A stretch of 41,123 nucleotides of DNA, taken from positions 1 to 41,123 of the forward strand of contig CACOJW010000011.1 of assembly GCA_902627615.1 (NCBI GenBank), written 5' to 3'. Shown here piece after piece: positions 7,850 to 17,123 of the stretch. Every line of letters begins with the position of its first letter. Within the stretch, counting starts at the first letter, position 1. Under the pieces are notes generated by a model. The model was not told the origin of the DNA and did no database searches. It worked only from the letters and a program-made list of their open reading frames with translations. The translations under genes were made by a program, and so were the position numbers. The DNA comes from an uncultured marine group III euryarchaeote (GTDB lineage: Archaea > Thermoplasmatota > Poseidoniia > MGIII > CG-Epi1).

Positions 7850-9073
7850 TTGACGGCTTCACCTCAACCCGAAATTAACATCGGAATGGTGGGGCACGTT
7901 GATCATGGTAAAACTACGCTCACCCAGGCGTTGACGAGTAAGTGGACCGACCAGCATAGTGAGGAAATGAAGAGAGGTATATCCATAAAGTTGGGATATG
8001 CTGATGCAGATTTTTATAAAGTTAAATTAAAAGACGGAACCACACATTATACTTCACAACCTGATAAAAAAGAATTTAAGAATGGAAAAATGAGCCATCT
8101 AAGAACTGTAAGCTTCGTAGATGCTCCAGGACATGAAACTCTTATGGCAGTCATGCTTAGCGGAGCTGCGATTATGGATGCAGCTATTCTCATAATAGCC
8201 GCAAACGAAGAGTGCCCGCAACCACAAACTAGAGAACATCTTTCAGCTTTAGAAATAATGGGATTCGAAAAATTTATTGTTGTGCAAAGTAAAATAGACG
8301 TTTGCTCTAAAGAAAGAGCCCTCGAATCTTACAAAGAAATCAAATCATTTCTAAAAGGTTCACTTTTGGAACATTCACCAATTATACCTGTATCAGCACA
8401 CCATAGCAGAAATATAGATTTATTAATAGAAGCAATAGAAGAACTTTTCCCAACGCCAGTCAAAGATCTTAAGAATGATTTTAAGATGAATATTGCTCGC
8501 TCGTTTGACATAAACCGACCTGGGACTATTCCAAAAAACATCAAAGGAGGCGTATTGGGGGGAACTATAAGCATAGGTGAAATTAAAATAGGCGAAGAAA
8601 TAGAAATTAAACCAGGTAGAACAACGAAAAAGGGACTCGAGCCAATAAAAACTACAGTTAGTAGTCTACATAGTGGAGTAGCCAGAGAATCGCTGGGTCC
8701 TGGAGGGCTAGTGGCTATAGGTACTAGTCTTGACCCTGCAATGACAAAATCTGACTCACTATTAGGTAACGTTATAGGAAAACCTGGTACTCTTCCTCCT
8801 GTATGGGAAAAATTCAGTATCGAAGCAAATTTACTGGAGCGTGTTGTAGGTACAAAAAACATTCAAGATATGAGTGAACTAAAAACAAAAGAACCACTCA
8901 TGATTACTGTGGGAACTAGAACTACCGTTGGTATTCCAATAACCGTAAGAGAAAATATTGTTGACATTAATCTGACAATACCAGTTTGTGCTCCTGTAGG
9001 CCAACGTATTGCTTTGAGCAGAAGAGTCGACGGTAAATGGCATTTAATTGGATACGGTATCATCAAAGAATGA
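7850..9073 (+). CDS. eif2g: Translation initiation factor aIF2 subunit gamma
   Basis: GTPase subunit of aIF2 that carries initiator Met-tRNA to the 30S subunit, 407 residues. Visible elements are the P-loop GHVDHGKT (15-22), switch I KRGISIKLGYADADF, DAPGHE, the NEECPQPQTREHL stretch unique to the gamma subunit, the SKID guanine-binding motif, and two C-terminal beta-barrel domains (about 205-407). The start is a TTG. AGAGGAGG at 7835-7842, 7 bases upstream, is a strong ribosome binding site and decides it. Unlike most family members, the segment between switch I and DAPGHE has no cysteines, so the zinc knuckle is missing. Its stop overlaps the PIN gene (ATGA). Confidence 0.95.
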   Translation: MTASPQPEINIGMVGHVDHGKTTLTQALTSKWTDQHSEEMKRGISIKLGYADADFYKVKLKDGTTHYTSQPDKKEFKNGKMSHLRTVSFVDAPGHETLMAVMLSGAAIMDAAILIIAANEECPQPQTREHLSALEIMGFEKFIVVQSKIDVCSKERALESYKEIKSFLKGSLLEHSPIIPVSAHHSRNIDLLIEAIEELFPTPVKDLKNDFKMNIARSFDINRPGTIPKNIKGGVLGGTISIGEIKIGEEIEIKPGRTTKKGLEPIKTTVSSLHSGVARESLGPGGLVAIGTSLDPAMTKSDSLLGNVIGKPGTLPPVWEKFSIEANLLERVVGTKNIQDMSELKTKEPLMITVGTRTTVGIPITVRENIVDINLTIPVCAPVGQRIALSRRVDGKWHLIGYGIIKE

Positions 9074-9429
9074 AAACCGTCTTACCAGATACCAACATAA
9101 TCTTATGGACGTTTAGCGGAGGGCCCGATTTTAGAGAGGCCATCAACGAGGCAATGCCAGGTTCAGATATTGCAATACCCAATTGTGTCTTACAAGAATT
9201 AAGAAAATTGAATACTAAAAATGCGGAAGCTGCTTTGCAAATTTGCAACACACTTCCAACAAAAGATATTGGAGAAGGATATGCAGATAATAGGCTCATC
9301 GAAGCCGCAAAAAAAGGTTTTACAATCGCTACAAATGATAAAGACATTCTAACAAAATTGAAACTTCTCAAAATTAATGCCCTTAAGATAAGAGAGAAAA
9401 CTAAACTAGTTTCGACTGAAGGAATCTAA
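9070..9429 (+). CDS. PIN-domain protein, FCF1/Utp24-like putative RNase
   Basis: 119 residues, one PIN domain. The acidic site is visible as LPDTNIILW (first Asp), VLQELRKL (Glu), and TNDKDI preceded by ADNRLIEAA (further Asp residues). Archaeal PIN proteins in this position next to aIF2-gamma are related to the Fcf1/Utp24 and Nob1 type rRNA-processing endonucleases, so a role in pre-rRNA or tRNA processing is likely but inferred. I chose the ATG at 9070 because it overlaps the aIF2-gamma TGA in the ATGA pattern and starts directly at the first PIN strand. An upstream in-frame start at 9037 would add residues encoded inside the aIF2-gamma gene. No antitoxin gene is adjacent. Confidence 0.85.
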   Translation: MKTVLPDTNIILWTFSGGPDFREAINEAMPGSDIAIPNCVLQELRKLNTKNAEAALQICNTLPTKDIGEGYADNRLIEAAKKGFTIATNDKDILTKLKLLKINALKIREKTKLVSTEGI

Positions 9430-9430
9430 A

Positions 9431-10501
9431 ATGAAGCGTCTAAAAGTACCAAACATAGAAGAAATTAAATTGACTGAGAAACAAATAGTCAGAAGAAAAC
9501 AAATACTAAAAGATGAAGTAAAGCAGATAAAAATAAAATCAAGTGAAGATATTGCTAAATTAATAGGCTCATTTGCCGACATGAGCTTTGAATCTCGTAA
9601 CATAGGAAATGCTGCTAAACTATATCAAAAGAAATTGGAACAAGATACTTCAATTATTTGGTCTCTATCTGGAAGTATATTTAGTGCAGGTCTGAGACAA
9701 ATAGTTATAGATTCAATAAGGAAAGGCTATGTTGATGCTTTGGTTTGTACAGGTGCATTATTTGAACAGGACATGGTAGAAGCTTTAGGCCATAAGCATT
9801 ACAAATGTAATCCAAACCAAAATGATTCTGAACTTCAAGAACTTTTCATAGACCGAATTTATGATCATGTATTAGACGAAATGGCTCTAAGGCAAGTAGA
9901 TGAGACTTTCAAACGAATCGCTGCAGGCATTCCTGTAGGGAACTATTCAAGTCGCTTTTTTATGAATGAATGTGGAAGATGGTTATCTAAAGTTGAAGGT
10001 ACGGAAGATAGTGTAATGCAGGCTGCATTTGAAAATGACATGCCTATATTCATTCCTGCGATAAATGATTGCTCTATAGGAATAGGGATTGCGTTAGAAC
10101 AAAATCAAGGAGGAGGTATTACAATCGATTCAATAAAAGATTTAAGAGAACTTGCTGTCTTGAAGAGTAAGAGTGGTGATACTGGAATTATTATTATCGG
10201 AGGGGGAGTTCCAAAGAATTACTCTCAGGACTCTGTAGTAATGGCCGAAATGTTAGGATTTGAAGTTGAAAAACACTCTTTTGGAATACAAATAAGTACT
10301 GCGGATTTAAGAGACGGCGGCCTTTCTGGTTCTACCCTGAAAGAAGCCATTTCGTGGGGTAAAAATAGCCAAAATCTTGATGAAGTCATGGTCTGGGGTG
10401 AAGCCACAGTATTTTTCCCCCTATTAATGTCTTATATTTTCCATAAAATGAGAAACCAAAAGAGGGCAAAGAGAAAATTAAATAATGTGTTTACATCCTA
10501 A
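9431..10501 (+). CDS. Deoxyhypusine synthase family protein
   Basis: 356 residues. Family known role: NAD-dependent transfer of the aminobutyl group of spermidine to a lysine of aIF5A. Seen here: SGSIFSAGLRQIVIDSI, the NAD-binding VCTGALFEQDM, IPIFIPAINDCSIG-type strands, GGGVPKNY (257-264), and SWGK with the lysine expected to form the enzyme intermediate (Lys311). The histidine expected just after the GGGVxK motif in characterised synthases reads Asn-Tyr here. It may therefore be a true synthase or a paralogue with another polyamine substrate. It sits one base after the PIN gene, in a translation cluster, which favours the aIF5A role. A charged N-terminal extension (residues 1-50) is present. 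Confidence 0.82.
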   Translation: MKRLKVPNIEEIKLTEKQIVRRKQILKDEVKQIKIKSSEDIAKLIGSFADMSFESRNIGNAAKLYQKKLEQDTSIIWSLSGSIFSAGLRQIVIDSIRKGYVDALVCTGALFEQDMVEALGHKHYKCNPNQNDSELQELFIDRIYDHVLDEMALRQVDETFKRIAAGIPVGNYSSRFFMNECGRWLSKVEGTEDSVMQAAFENDMPIFIPAINDCSIGIGIALEQNQGGGITIDSIKDLRELAVLKSKSGDTGIIIIGGGVPKNYSQDSVVMAEMLGFEVEKHSFGIQISTADLRDGGLSGSTLKEAISWGKNSQNLDEVMVWGEATVFFPLLMSYIFHKMRNQKRAKRKLNNVFTS

Positions 10502-10510
10502 TATATAAAT
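10501..10510 (+). promoter_or_regulatory. Putative TATA box of aceE
   Basis: ATATATAAAT overlaps the stop codon of the preceding gene and lies 38-47 bases before the aceE ATG. The leader carries a GGGAG ribosome binding site (10534-10538), 9 bases from the start codon, so aceE has its own transcription start. Confidence 0.5.
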
Positions 10511-10547
10511 ACAGTTAATTCATAAGAAGAAAAGGGAGTGAAAAAAA

Positions 10548-13208
10548 ATGAAAAAAGGATACAGGCAGCAGTTGCCAGATAGAGACCCACAAGAAACTGA
10601 AGAATGGATTGATTCTATAGATTCAATTATTAAAATTAAAGGCGAGGAGAGGGCTAGATATCTACTACAAACATTGATCAGGGAAGCAAGAGATAGAAAC
10701 ATCGCAATCCCTTTGATGACTAACAGTCCTTACGTAAATACTATACCTCCTGAATCTGAACCTGAATATCCTGGAAATGAAGTAATAGAGAAAAAAATTA
10801 GGCGTATAATTAGGTGGAATGCTGCGATGATGGTATCAAAAGCTAACAAGAATTTTGCTGGTTTGGGTGGCCACATCTCAACTTACGCCTCTGCAGCTAG
10901 TTTATACGAAGTAGGATTCCATCACTTTTTCAAGGGAAAGAACAATGGCATTGGTGATTTTATCTACTACCAAGGGCATGCTTCTCCAGGAATATACTCA
11001 AGAGCTTTTTTAGAAGGAAGGTTAAATCAGGAAAACCTTGACCATTTTAGAAGGGAAGCTTTTGCGGATGGTCTTTCCAGTTATCCTCATCCTAGATTGA
11101 TGCCTGAATTTTGGGAATTTCCAACAGTTTCCATGGGATTAGGTCCGACCAACGCAATATATCACGCTAGATTTCTTCGCTACCTTCACGAAAGAGGAAT
11201 TGCTGATACTACAAATAGTAGGGTATGGGCATTCTTAGGAGATGGCGAATGTGATGAGCCTGAAACACTACATGCATTACATTTAGCCCACAGAGAAAAA
11301 TTGGATAACCTTACATTTGTCATAAACTGTAATCTCCAAAGATTGGATGGCCCAGTCAGGGGAAATGGAAAGATAATTCAGGAATTAGAAGCAATATTTA
11401 GAGGATCAGGATGGAATGTTCTCAAAGTTTTATGGGGAAGAGATTGGGATAGACTACTTCAAAATGATGAAATGGGGCATTTGTTACGTAAAATGGAAAC
11501 AACAGTCGATGGGGATTATCAGACACTGGCGGCATCTACTGGAGATTACATAAGAGAGAATTTCTTTGGACCTGAGCCGGAATTACAAAAGCTAGTTGAG
11601 CATTTAGATAATAAAGCACTTACAAAACTAAGGAGAGGTGGACACGATTCTACAAAAATATATTCAGCCTATAAAGAAGCTACAGAGCACAAGGGACAAC
11701 CATCCGTAGTTTTAGCAAAAACAATCAAGGGATGGGCCTTAGGAAAAGGATTTGAGGCTAGAAATATGACACATCAGAAAAAATCACTTGAAAAATCTGA
11801 TTGGGAATACTTTAGAGATTTGCTTGAAATTCCTTTTACAGATTCCGAGTTAGAAGATATGCCATATTACAAACCGTCTTCCAATAGTGAAGAAATACTA
11901 TATCTAAAAGAACGCAGAGAAAAATTAGGCGGTTATTTGCCATCAAGAAAAGCAACCTACAGTGGATTTCAGATGCCTAAAAAGGAAGTTTTCTCAGAAT
12001 TTGACAAAGGGACACCAGACGACCAGGAAGTTTCAACAACTATGGCTTTTGTAAGATTATTACGCAACTTAATGAAGGATGATAAGATTGGCAATTTAGT
12101 TGTGCCTATTGTTCCTGATGAAGCGAGAACTTTTGGTATGGAAGCTTTGTTTACTGAGTTTAAAATATACAATGCTCAGGGTCAAATTTATACGCCTGTT
12201 GATTCCCAGCTCCTATTGAGCTACAAAGAATCTGAAAGTGGTCAAATATTAGAAGAAGGAATTTCTGAGGCTGGCGCGATGAGTAGCTTTACTGCAGCTG
12301 GAACTGCTTACTCTACCGTCGGTAAACCTACCATACCATTTTACATTTATTACTCCATGTTTGGATTCCAAAGGGTTGGAGATCAAATATGGTGTGCGGC
12401 AGACTCAAGAGCGAAGGGATTCCTCTTAGGGGCCACTGCTGGTAGGACTACACTAAATGGGGAGGGGCTACAACACCAAGATGGACACAGTCTCCTAGCT
12501 TCGACAACCGTACCAAATTGTATTTCGTATGATGCCGCATTTGCATATGAAATTGGAATAATTGTCAACGAGGGCTTAAGAAGAATGTATGAGAATAATG
12601 AAGACATATTTTATTACTTGACACTCTACAACGAAAATTATTCGATGCCTTCTATTCCTAAAAATAGTGAGGAAGGTATAATCAAAGGAATATACAAGTT
12701 TAAATCTGTAACTAAACCTCAAGTTAGATTAATAGGTAGTGGATCTATAATGCAGCAAGTTTTAGAAGCTGAAAAAATATTGTCAAATTTAGGAATAAAA
12801 TCAGAAATATGGAGTGCAACAAGTTTTGGAGGACTTCGCAGAGATGCTATGGAATGCGAAAGATGGAACCTTTTGAATCCTTCTAAAAAACAAAAAGTAC
12901 CTTACATAACTAAAGTCATGGAAAACAACGATCTAATCTCTATAGCTGCAACAGATCACATGAAAGCAATCCCAGATATGATAAAAGGCTGGATTCCTGG
13001 AAAATATGTATCCTTAGGAACTGATGGTTTTGGAAGAAGTGACACAAGAGAAAATCTTAGAAAATACTTTGAAATGGATTCACATTACATCGCAGCAGCT
13101 GCAATAAGTACATTACAGACTGAAGGAAAAATGACTAAAGCAAAAGCTGAAAAGGCTCTAAATACTCTAGAAATTAATTCTGAAGCTTCAGATCCTTCTT
13201 ATAATTAA
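10548..13208 (+). CDS. aceE: Pyruvate dehydrogenase E1 component, homodimeric AceE type
   Basis: 886 residues, matching Escherichia coli AceE in length and over most of its course. It catalyses thiamine-diphosphate-dependent decarboxylation of pyruvate and reductive acetylation of the E2 lipoyl domain. Recognisable catalytic features are LGGHISTYASAASLYEVGF and YQGHASPGIYSRAFLEGRL (active-site histidines), GDGECDEPE (Mg/ThDP motif), NCNLQRLDGPV, the catalytic Glu in EGISEAGAM, and LQHQDGH. The N-terminal ETEEWIDSIDSIIK segment, which in E. coli docks on E2, is also kept. This family is typical of proteobacteria and actinobacteria and is not the usual archaeal solution (pyruvate:ferredoxin oxidoreductase or E1-alpha/beta), so transfer from bacteria is likely. 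No E2 or E3 gene lies in the window. Confidence 0.96.
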   Translation: MKKGYRQQLPDRDPQETEEWIDSIDSIIKIKGEERARYLLQTLIREARDRNIAIPLMTNSPYVNTIPPESEPEYPGNEVIEKKIRRIIRWNAAMMVSKANKNFAGLGGHISTYASAASLYEVGFHHFFKGKNNGIGDFIYYQGHASPGIYSRAFLEGRLNQENLDHFRREAFADGLSSYPHPRLMPEFWEFPTVSMGLGPTNAIYHARFLRYLHERGIADTTNSRVWAFLGDGECDEPETLHALHLAHREKLDNLTFVINCNLQRLDGPVRGNGKIIQELEAIFRGSGWNVLKVLWGRDWDRLLQNDEMGHLLRKMETTVDGDYQTLAASTGDYIRENFFGPEPELQKLVEHLDNKALTKLRRGGHDSTKIYSAYKEATEHKGQPSVVLAKTIKGWALGKGFEARNMTHQKKSLEKSDWEYFRDLLEIPFTDSELEDMPYYKPSSNSEEILYLKERREKLGGYLPSRKATYSGFQMPKKEVFSEFDKGTPDDQEVSTTMAFVRLLRNLMKDDKIGNLVVPIVPDEARTFGMEALFTEFKIYNAQGQIYTPVDSQLLLSYKESESGQILEEGISEAGAMSSFTAAGTAYSTVGKPTIPFYIYYSMFGFQRVGDQIWCAADSRAKGFLLGATAGRTTLNGEGLQHQDGHSLLASTTVPNCISYDAAFAYEIGIIVNEGLRRMYENNEDIFYYLTLYNENYSMPSIPKNSEEGIIKGIYKFKSVTKPQVRLIGSGSIMQQVLEAEKILSNLGIKSEIWSATSFGGLRRDAMECERWNLLNPSKKQKVPYITKVMENNDLISIAATDHMKAIPDMIKGWIPGKYVSLGTDGFGRSDTRENLRKYFEMDSHYIAAAAISTLQTEGKMTKAKAEKALNTLEINSEASDPSYN

Positions 13209-13210
13209 AA

Positions 13211-14854
13211 CTACATCATCCCAGGAGGCATACCGCCCATGCCATCACTTCCATCTGGCTCTGGACCTTCGGGTTGCTTTGAAGCAATGACATCATCTAT
13301 TCTCAATATCATTGTTGCAACATCTGTAGCGCTACTCAATGCTTGAGTCTTTACTCTAAGCGGCTCTACTACATTTCTAGATTTCATATTCACTACTTTA
13401 CCACTATAAGCATCTAAACCTGCGTGAGGATTACGCCCTTTTTGAGTATGAGATTTTCTAAGCCCCATTAAAGTATCTATTACGTCTAAGCCCGCGTTTT
13501 CAGCCAATGTACTTGGTACTACTTCTATTGCTTGTGCAAAAGACTCTATTGCCATCTGCTCTCTACCTCCAACACGGGGTGCGAATTTTCTCAATTTAAG
13601 TGCTAATTCTATTTCTGCCGCTCCTCCCCCAGTAACAATTTTCCCGTCTCTAACAACCAAAGAAACGACGCCGATTGCATCATCTAAATTTCTATCTATT
13701 TCATCGATAACATGCTCGCTACCTCCTCTAACCAAAATAGAAACTGCCTTAGGATTTTTGCACTCGGTTACAAAAGTCATATCATCATCACCTATCTTAC
13801 GAACTTCAACTAAACCTGCAAAACCAATATCATCTTTGCCTATGGCATCTAAATTCGAAACTACGCGACCTCCTGTAGCTTTTGCTAAAGCTTCTATATC
13901 TGATTTCTTAGCTCGACGTATTGCCATAATGCCATTCTTAGCAAGGTAGTGTTGAGCCAAATCATCTATACCCTTTTGACAAATCAAAACGTTAGCTTTA
14001 GTCTTGTTAATCTTATCAACCATTTTCTTGATAGTAGCTTCTTCCTGGTCCAGGAATGCCTGTATTTGTGAAGGATCATTAATCTGTATTTTTGATTCAA
14101 TTTCTGTCTTCTTTATTTCTAAAGAAGTATCGATCAACGCAACTTTAGCCTTGGAAACTTCTCGAGGCATACCACTGTGAACTGGCTCTTTATCTAGGAT
14201 AATTCCAGACACTAATTCTGTATCTGCGATAGAACCTCCTTGCTTCTTTTGAATCTTAATATCGTCTCTATCAACTTCAGATTTACTACCTCGGCCTTTT
14301 GCAACTAATTTAACAGATTTAACAGTCAAATCAGCTAAAAAATCTGCATTTGCTTCTGAAGACTTTCCGGTCATAGAAGTTATAGCAATTGATTTCAAAG
14401 TAGATACATCGCTACTTTTGACAGGCCTAGATATTTTATCTAATAACTTTAATGATTCTACTGAAGCTCTTCTATATCCATTAGAAATTGCTGTAGGGTG
14501 TACTCCTTTTTCCATCAATTCTTCAGCATTCTTGAGAAGCTCACCTGCTAAAATTACTGCAGTTGTAGTTCCATCACCACACTCAGAATCTTGAGTCTTA
14601 GCGACTTCTACAACCATCTTTGCGGCTGGATGCTCTACTTCTATTTCTTTCAATATAGTTACGCCATCATTAGTTATTACAACATCACCCATAGAGTCTA
14701 CAAGCATTTTGTCCATCCCCTTTGGACCTAAAGTAGATCTTACAGCCTCTGCAATAGCTTTAGCTGCAGCTATATTATTCTGAGTTGCCTTACGGCCACT
14801 GTCTCTTTTGGTTCCTTCTTTTAAAATAACCACTGGTGCATTACCTGGAATCAT
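13211..14854 (-). CDS. thsA: Thermosome (group II chaperonin) subunit
   Basis: 547 residues. It forms the two-ring ATP-dependent folding chamber of archaea. The equatorial ATP-site motifs [18 protein letters not shown] and GDGTTTAV (93-100) are present. The apical domain has the built-in-lid features of group II chaperonins, and the distal equatorial motif [10 protein letters not shown] is visible. The C-terminus is a Gly/Met-rich tail ending GGMPPGMM, usual for the family. Its promoter has a clear TATA box 28-38 bases upstream of the ATG. It converges with aceE, with a two-base gap. Only one subunit gene is in the window, and paralogues could lie elsewhere. Confidence 0.97.
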   Translation of the reverse strand: MIPGNAPVVILKEGTKRDSGRKATQNNIAAAKAIAEAVRSTLGPKGMDKMLVDSMGDVVITNDGVTILKEIEVEHPAAKMVVEVAKTQDSECGDGTTTAVILAGELLKNAEELMEKGVHPTAISNGYRRASVESLKLLDKISRPVKSSDVSTLKSIAITSMTGKSSEANADFLADLTVKSVKLVAKGRGSKSEVDRDDIKIQKKQGGSIADTELVSGIILDKEPVHSGMPREVSKAKVALIDTSLEIKKTEIESKIQINDPSQIQAFLDQEEATIKKMVDKINKTKANVLICQKGIDDLAQHYLAKNGIMAIRRAKKSDIEALAKATGGRVVSNLDAIGKDDIGFAGLVEVRKIGDDDMTFVTECKNPKAVSILVRGGSEHVIDEIDRNLDDAIGVVSLVVRDGKIVTGGGAAEIELALKLRKFAPRVGGREQMAIESFAQAIEVVPSTLAENAGLDVIDTLMGLRKSHTQKGRNPHAGLDAYSGKVVNMKSRNVVEPLRVKTQALSSATDVATMILRIDDVIASKQPEGPEPDGSDGMGGMPPGMM

Positions 14855-14881
14855 AGTATCAAATTAATATTAACGGAGTAG

Positions 14882-14892
14882 TTATATAAAAA
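14882..14892 (-). promoter_or_regulatory. Putative TATA box of the thermosome gene
   Basis: On the reverse strand TTTTTATATAA sits 28-38 bases before the thermosome ATG, in the short gap after the DUF92 gene. It is a good archaeal TATA match at standard spacing. Confidence 0.55.
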
Positions 14893-14906
14893 TAATTACA
14901 AAAAAA

Positions 14907-15671
14907 CTAATTTATGGATAAAAAAGCTAAAGAAAGCAAAACAGTTGCCGAAATTGAACAAAAATTAACGCCATTATTCCCTAGAAATCCTCTATTTTCT
15001 AAAGTAGCCCCTAGTAAAGAGTCAATTATGCTACCAAAAAAACCAAAAAATGCTGAAATATATAGAAAATCTACTTCAAAAGAAGAGTGAAACGCATGAT
15101 TTTCTTCAACCATTAAAACAAAAGCACTAAATGACAGCATTGACATAGAAACTGCTGAAAGTAATGAGGCGGTAGTCCCTTCTAATGAGATTCCACCATC
15201 TGTGCCAGGTTCAACCTTTTTTGAAGGATTCGTGATTAACACTGGTTCTGGCGCTAAAACTCCAATTTCACTAGCCATGGTATCTGCAGTAGCAGCTCCA
15301 ATAGATGTCGTGAAAGCAACAAGAGCCTGTTCAGGAGATAATAAATTAAGGCTATAACATACTGCAACAATAGCAGGAACTATACCATTTGAAATAACAT
15401 TAGAACCGCCTCTAGTACCTTCATCACTCTCTTCAACACCGAGAGCTTTCTTGTAAACTATTGCAAACTTTGTAGCTAAAAATGAGGAGCCTACAAAGAT
15501 AAGCATTAGGAGAAGCCAAGTCCAATGACCTAGAGCCCCTGTAATGAAGCAAATCAAAAAGGCTAAAGCAGACCCTCCTTGGTCGAGAACTTTTTTGAAA
15601 AAAGCAATTCCTGATATTATTAAACTCGTAATTGAAATAAATAAAATTGTTATGGGATCTGGCAGTATCAA
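14907..15671 (-). CDS. DUF92 family membrane protein, prenyl-phosphate kinase-like
   Basis: 254 residues, six or more hydrophobic segments. The DUF92/TMEM19/VTE6 pattern is clear: an early GGSALAFLICFITGAL, then GTRGGSNVISNGIVPAIVA, ADTMASEIG, PVLITNPSKKVEPGTDGGIS and a late GSIIDSLLGATLE. In plants VTE6 phosphorylates phytyl phosphate to the diphosphate. Archaeal members are plausible geranylgeranyl-phosphate kinases in prenol salvage (inference from the family). It overlaps the phosphohexomutase gene upstream by 4 bases (ATGA), so both form an operon. A second prenol-kinase-like gene lies at 21590-22189. Confidence 0.85.
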   Translation of the reverse strand: MILPDPITILFISITSLIISGIAFFKKVLDQGGSALAFLICFITGALGHWTWLLLMLIFVGSSFLATKFAIVYKKALGVEESDEGTRGGSNVISNGIVPAIVAVCYSLNLLSPEQALVAFTTSIGAATADTMASEIGVLAPEPVLITNPSKKVEPGTDGGISLEGTTASLLSAVSMSMLSFSAFVLMVEENHAFHSSFEVDFLYISAFFGFFGSIIDSLLGATLENRGFLGNNGVNFCSISATVLLSLAFLSIN

Positions 15672-17059
15672 GAAACAACCCTCACAGCCTCTTCAAAATG
15701 AGACTGAAATTCATTTTTAATCTCTGATAATCTGGAATCGTTTTTCGCTTCAACAAACATACGAATTACTGGTTGCGTATTTGAAGGTCTAAGAAGAACC
15801 CATCCACCATCCAACCATATTTTTACACCATCAATTGTTTCTACTTTATATCCCATTTCTAAAAAAGTTTTTTCAAGTTGATTATTAACCTCAAACTTCA
15901 CCGAATCAGGACATTTAAATTTCAACTCTTCATAAGGGTAAGAAGGAATCTCATTTGAATAATCGTTTAATGTCTTTCCAGAATTTGAAACAAATTCTGC
16001 TAACTTAAGACTGAAAATTAAAGGGTCGTCGAATATGAACTCTGTTAACCCTGGTGCAAAAAAGTGAGCTGAAATTTCCATAGCAATTGCTGCATTGTGC
16101 TTCTTCAATTCCTCACAAACAAAGACATCGCCAACCCTAATCCAGATTAATTCACCGCCAATTTTGGGAATTTCATCTTCTAATATCATTGAACAAGGTA
16201 CACCTGCCAGGACTTTGTTAGCGCCTGGTTTAATCAAGCTTCGTGAAGTAATTATACCTATTTTTTCAGCTGACACTGCCTTTGCTTTGTTATCTATGAA
16301 AACGCATCTATCTGCATCACCATCAAAAGCAATTCCCATGTCATATTCACCTTTTCCCATTATGGAAATTAAATCACCCAAATTTTTAGGAGCCGGTTCT
16401 GAGGGTCTATTAGGGAAATTACCATCTGGCTCATTATTGATGCTAAAAGTTTCCGCCCCCATTTTTTGAAATAATTTATCTAGTATAACACAACCTACTC
16501 CGTTACCAGGGTCTAAGGCTACTTTAATTCCATTAAGATTCCCTACCTTCTCAGACACAAATTCAACATAAGTATTTAGAATGCTGGCTGTGGAAAGATG
16601 CTCAACTTTTCCCGTTGTGTTCGCTTCAGTCAACTCTTCCTCAAAAAATATTTTCTTAACATCGATATTTCCCCCGGTATATCCAGTACCATCTGGATGA
16701 CGAAATCTAATGCCATTATACTCTGCAGGATTATGGCTTGCTGTGATGTAAACTCCAGCAATATATGGTGTAGAACTAGAACTTGCCTTCCACGTAGTAA
16801 AATTTGCTACCGGTATGGGTACCATTCCTATTACATCTACGTCAAAACCGGCCTTAGAGATACCGATCGAGACTGCTTCCTGTAATTCGGGAGAACTTAC
16901 ACGTGCATCGCAACCGATAGAAACTTTACCTTCGCTATGATTCCTACGTAAATAATTGCCAAAAGCTAAACCTACCCTTTCTCCGATTTCTGCATCAAGT
17001 TCTTCACCATAAACTCCGCGAATGTCGTAAGCTCGAAATATATCTTGAGAAGCAGTCAT
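15668..17059 (-). CDS. Phosphomannomutase / phosphoglucomutase family protein
   Basis: 463 residues, alpha-D-phosphohexomutase superfamily. It interconverts hexose 1- and 6-phosphates for sugar-nucleotide synthesis (mannose, glucose or glucosamine). All four family motifs are present: the phosphoserine loop TASHNPAEYNG (Ser108), the Mg loop DGDADRC (246-252), a sugar-binding loop containing EISAHFF, and the phosphate-binding RPSNTQPVIR near the C-terminus. The EISAHFF form (EMSGHxF in ManB/PMM-PGM) favours phosphomannomutase/phosphoglucomutase over GlmM, but the substrate needs assay. Co-transcribed with the downstream DUF92 gene. Confidence 0.9.
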   Translation of the reverse strand: MTASQDIFRAYDIRGVYGEELDAEIGERVGLAFGNYLRRNHSEGKVSIGCDARVSSPELQEAVSIGISKAGFDVDVIGMVPIPVANFTTWKASSSSTPYIAGVYITASHNPAEYNGIRFRHPDGTGYTGGNIDVKKIFFEEELTEANTTGKVEHLSTASILNTYVEFVSEKVGNLNGIKVALDPGNGVGCVILDKLFQKMGAETFSINNEPDGNFPNRPSEPAPKNLGDLISIMGKGEYDMGIAFDGDADRCVFIDNKAKAVSAEKIGIITSRSLIKPGANKVLAGVPCSMILEDEIPKIGGELIWIRVGDVFVCEELKKHNAAIAMEISAHFFAPGLTEFIFDDPLIFSLKLAEFVSNSGKTLNDYSNEIPSYPYEELKFKCPDSVKFEVNNQLEKTFLEMGYKVETIDGVKIWLDGGWVLLRPSNTQPVIRMFVEAKNDSRLSEIKNEFQSHFEEAVRVVS

Positions 17060-17078
17060 TGCAATGTCATTTAGACCT

Positions 17079-17087
17079 GTTTAAAAG
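17079..17087 (-). promoter_or_regulatory. Putative TATA box of the phosphohexomutase-DUF92 operon
   Basis: On the reverse strand CTTTTAAAC lies 20-28 bases before the start codon, consistent with a leaderless transcript. Single-site evidence only. Confidence 0.35.
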
Positions 17088-17123
17088 AAATACTCTTATT
17101 ACTCTCTTACTAAATAGATAATT

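Noticed and set aside
9037..9072. Upstream start at 9037 for the PIN protein
   Set aside because: It would lie inside aIF2-gamma and add residues before the PIN core. The ATG at 9070 uses the ATGA overlap and starts at the first strand.
15433..15678. Second frame within the DUF92 gene
   Set aside because: It overlaps the well-matched DUF92 protein in another phase and has no domain or start signal.
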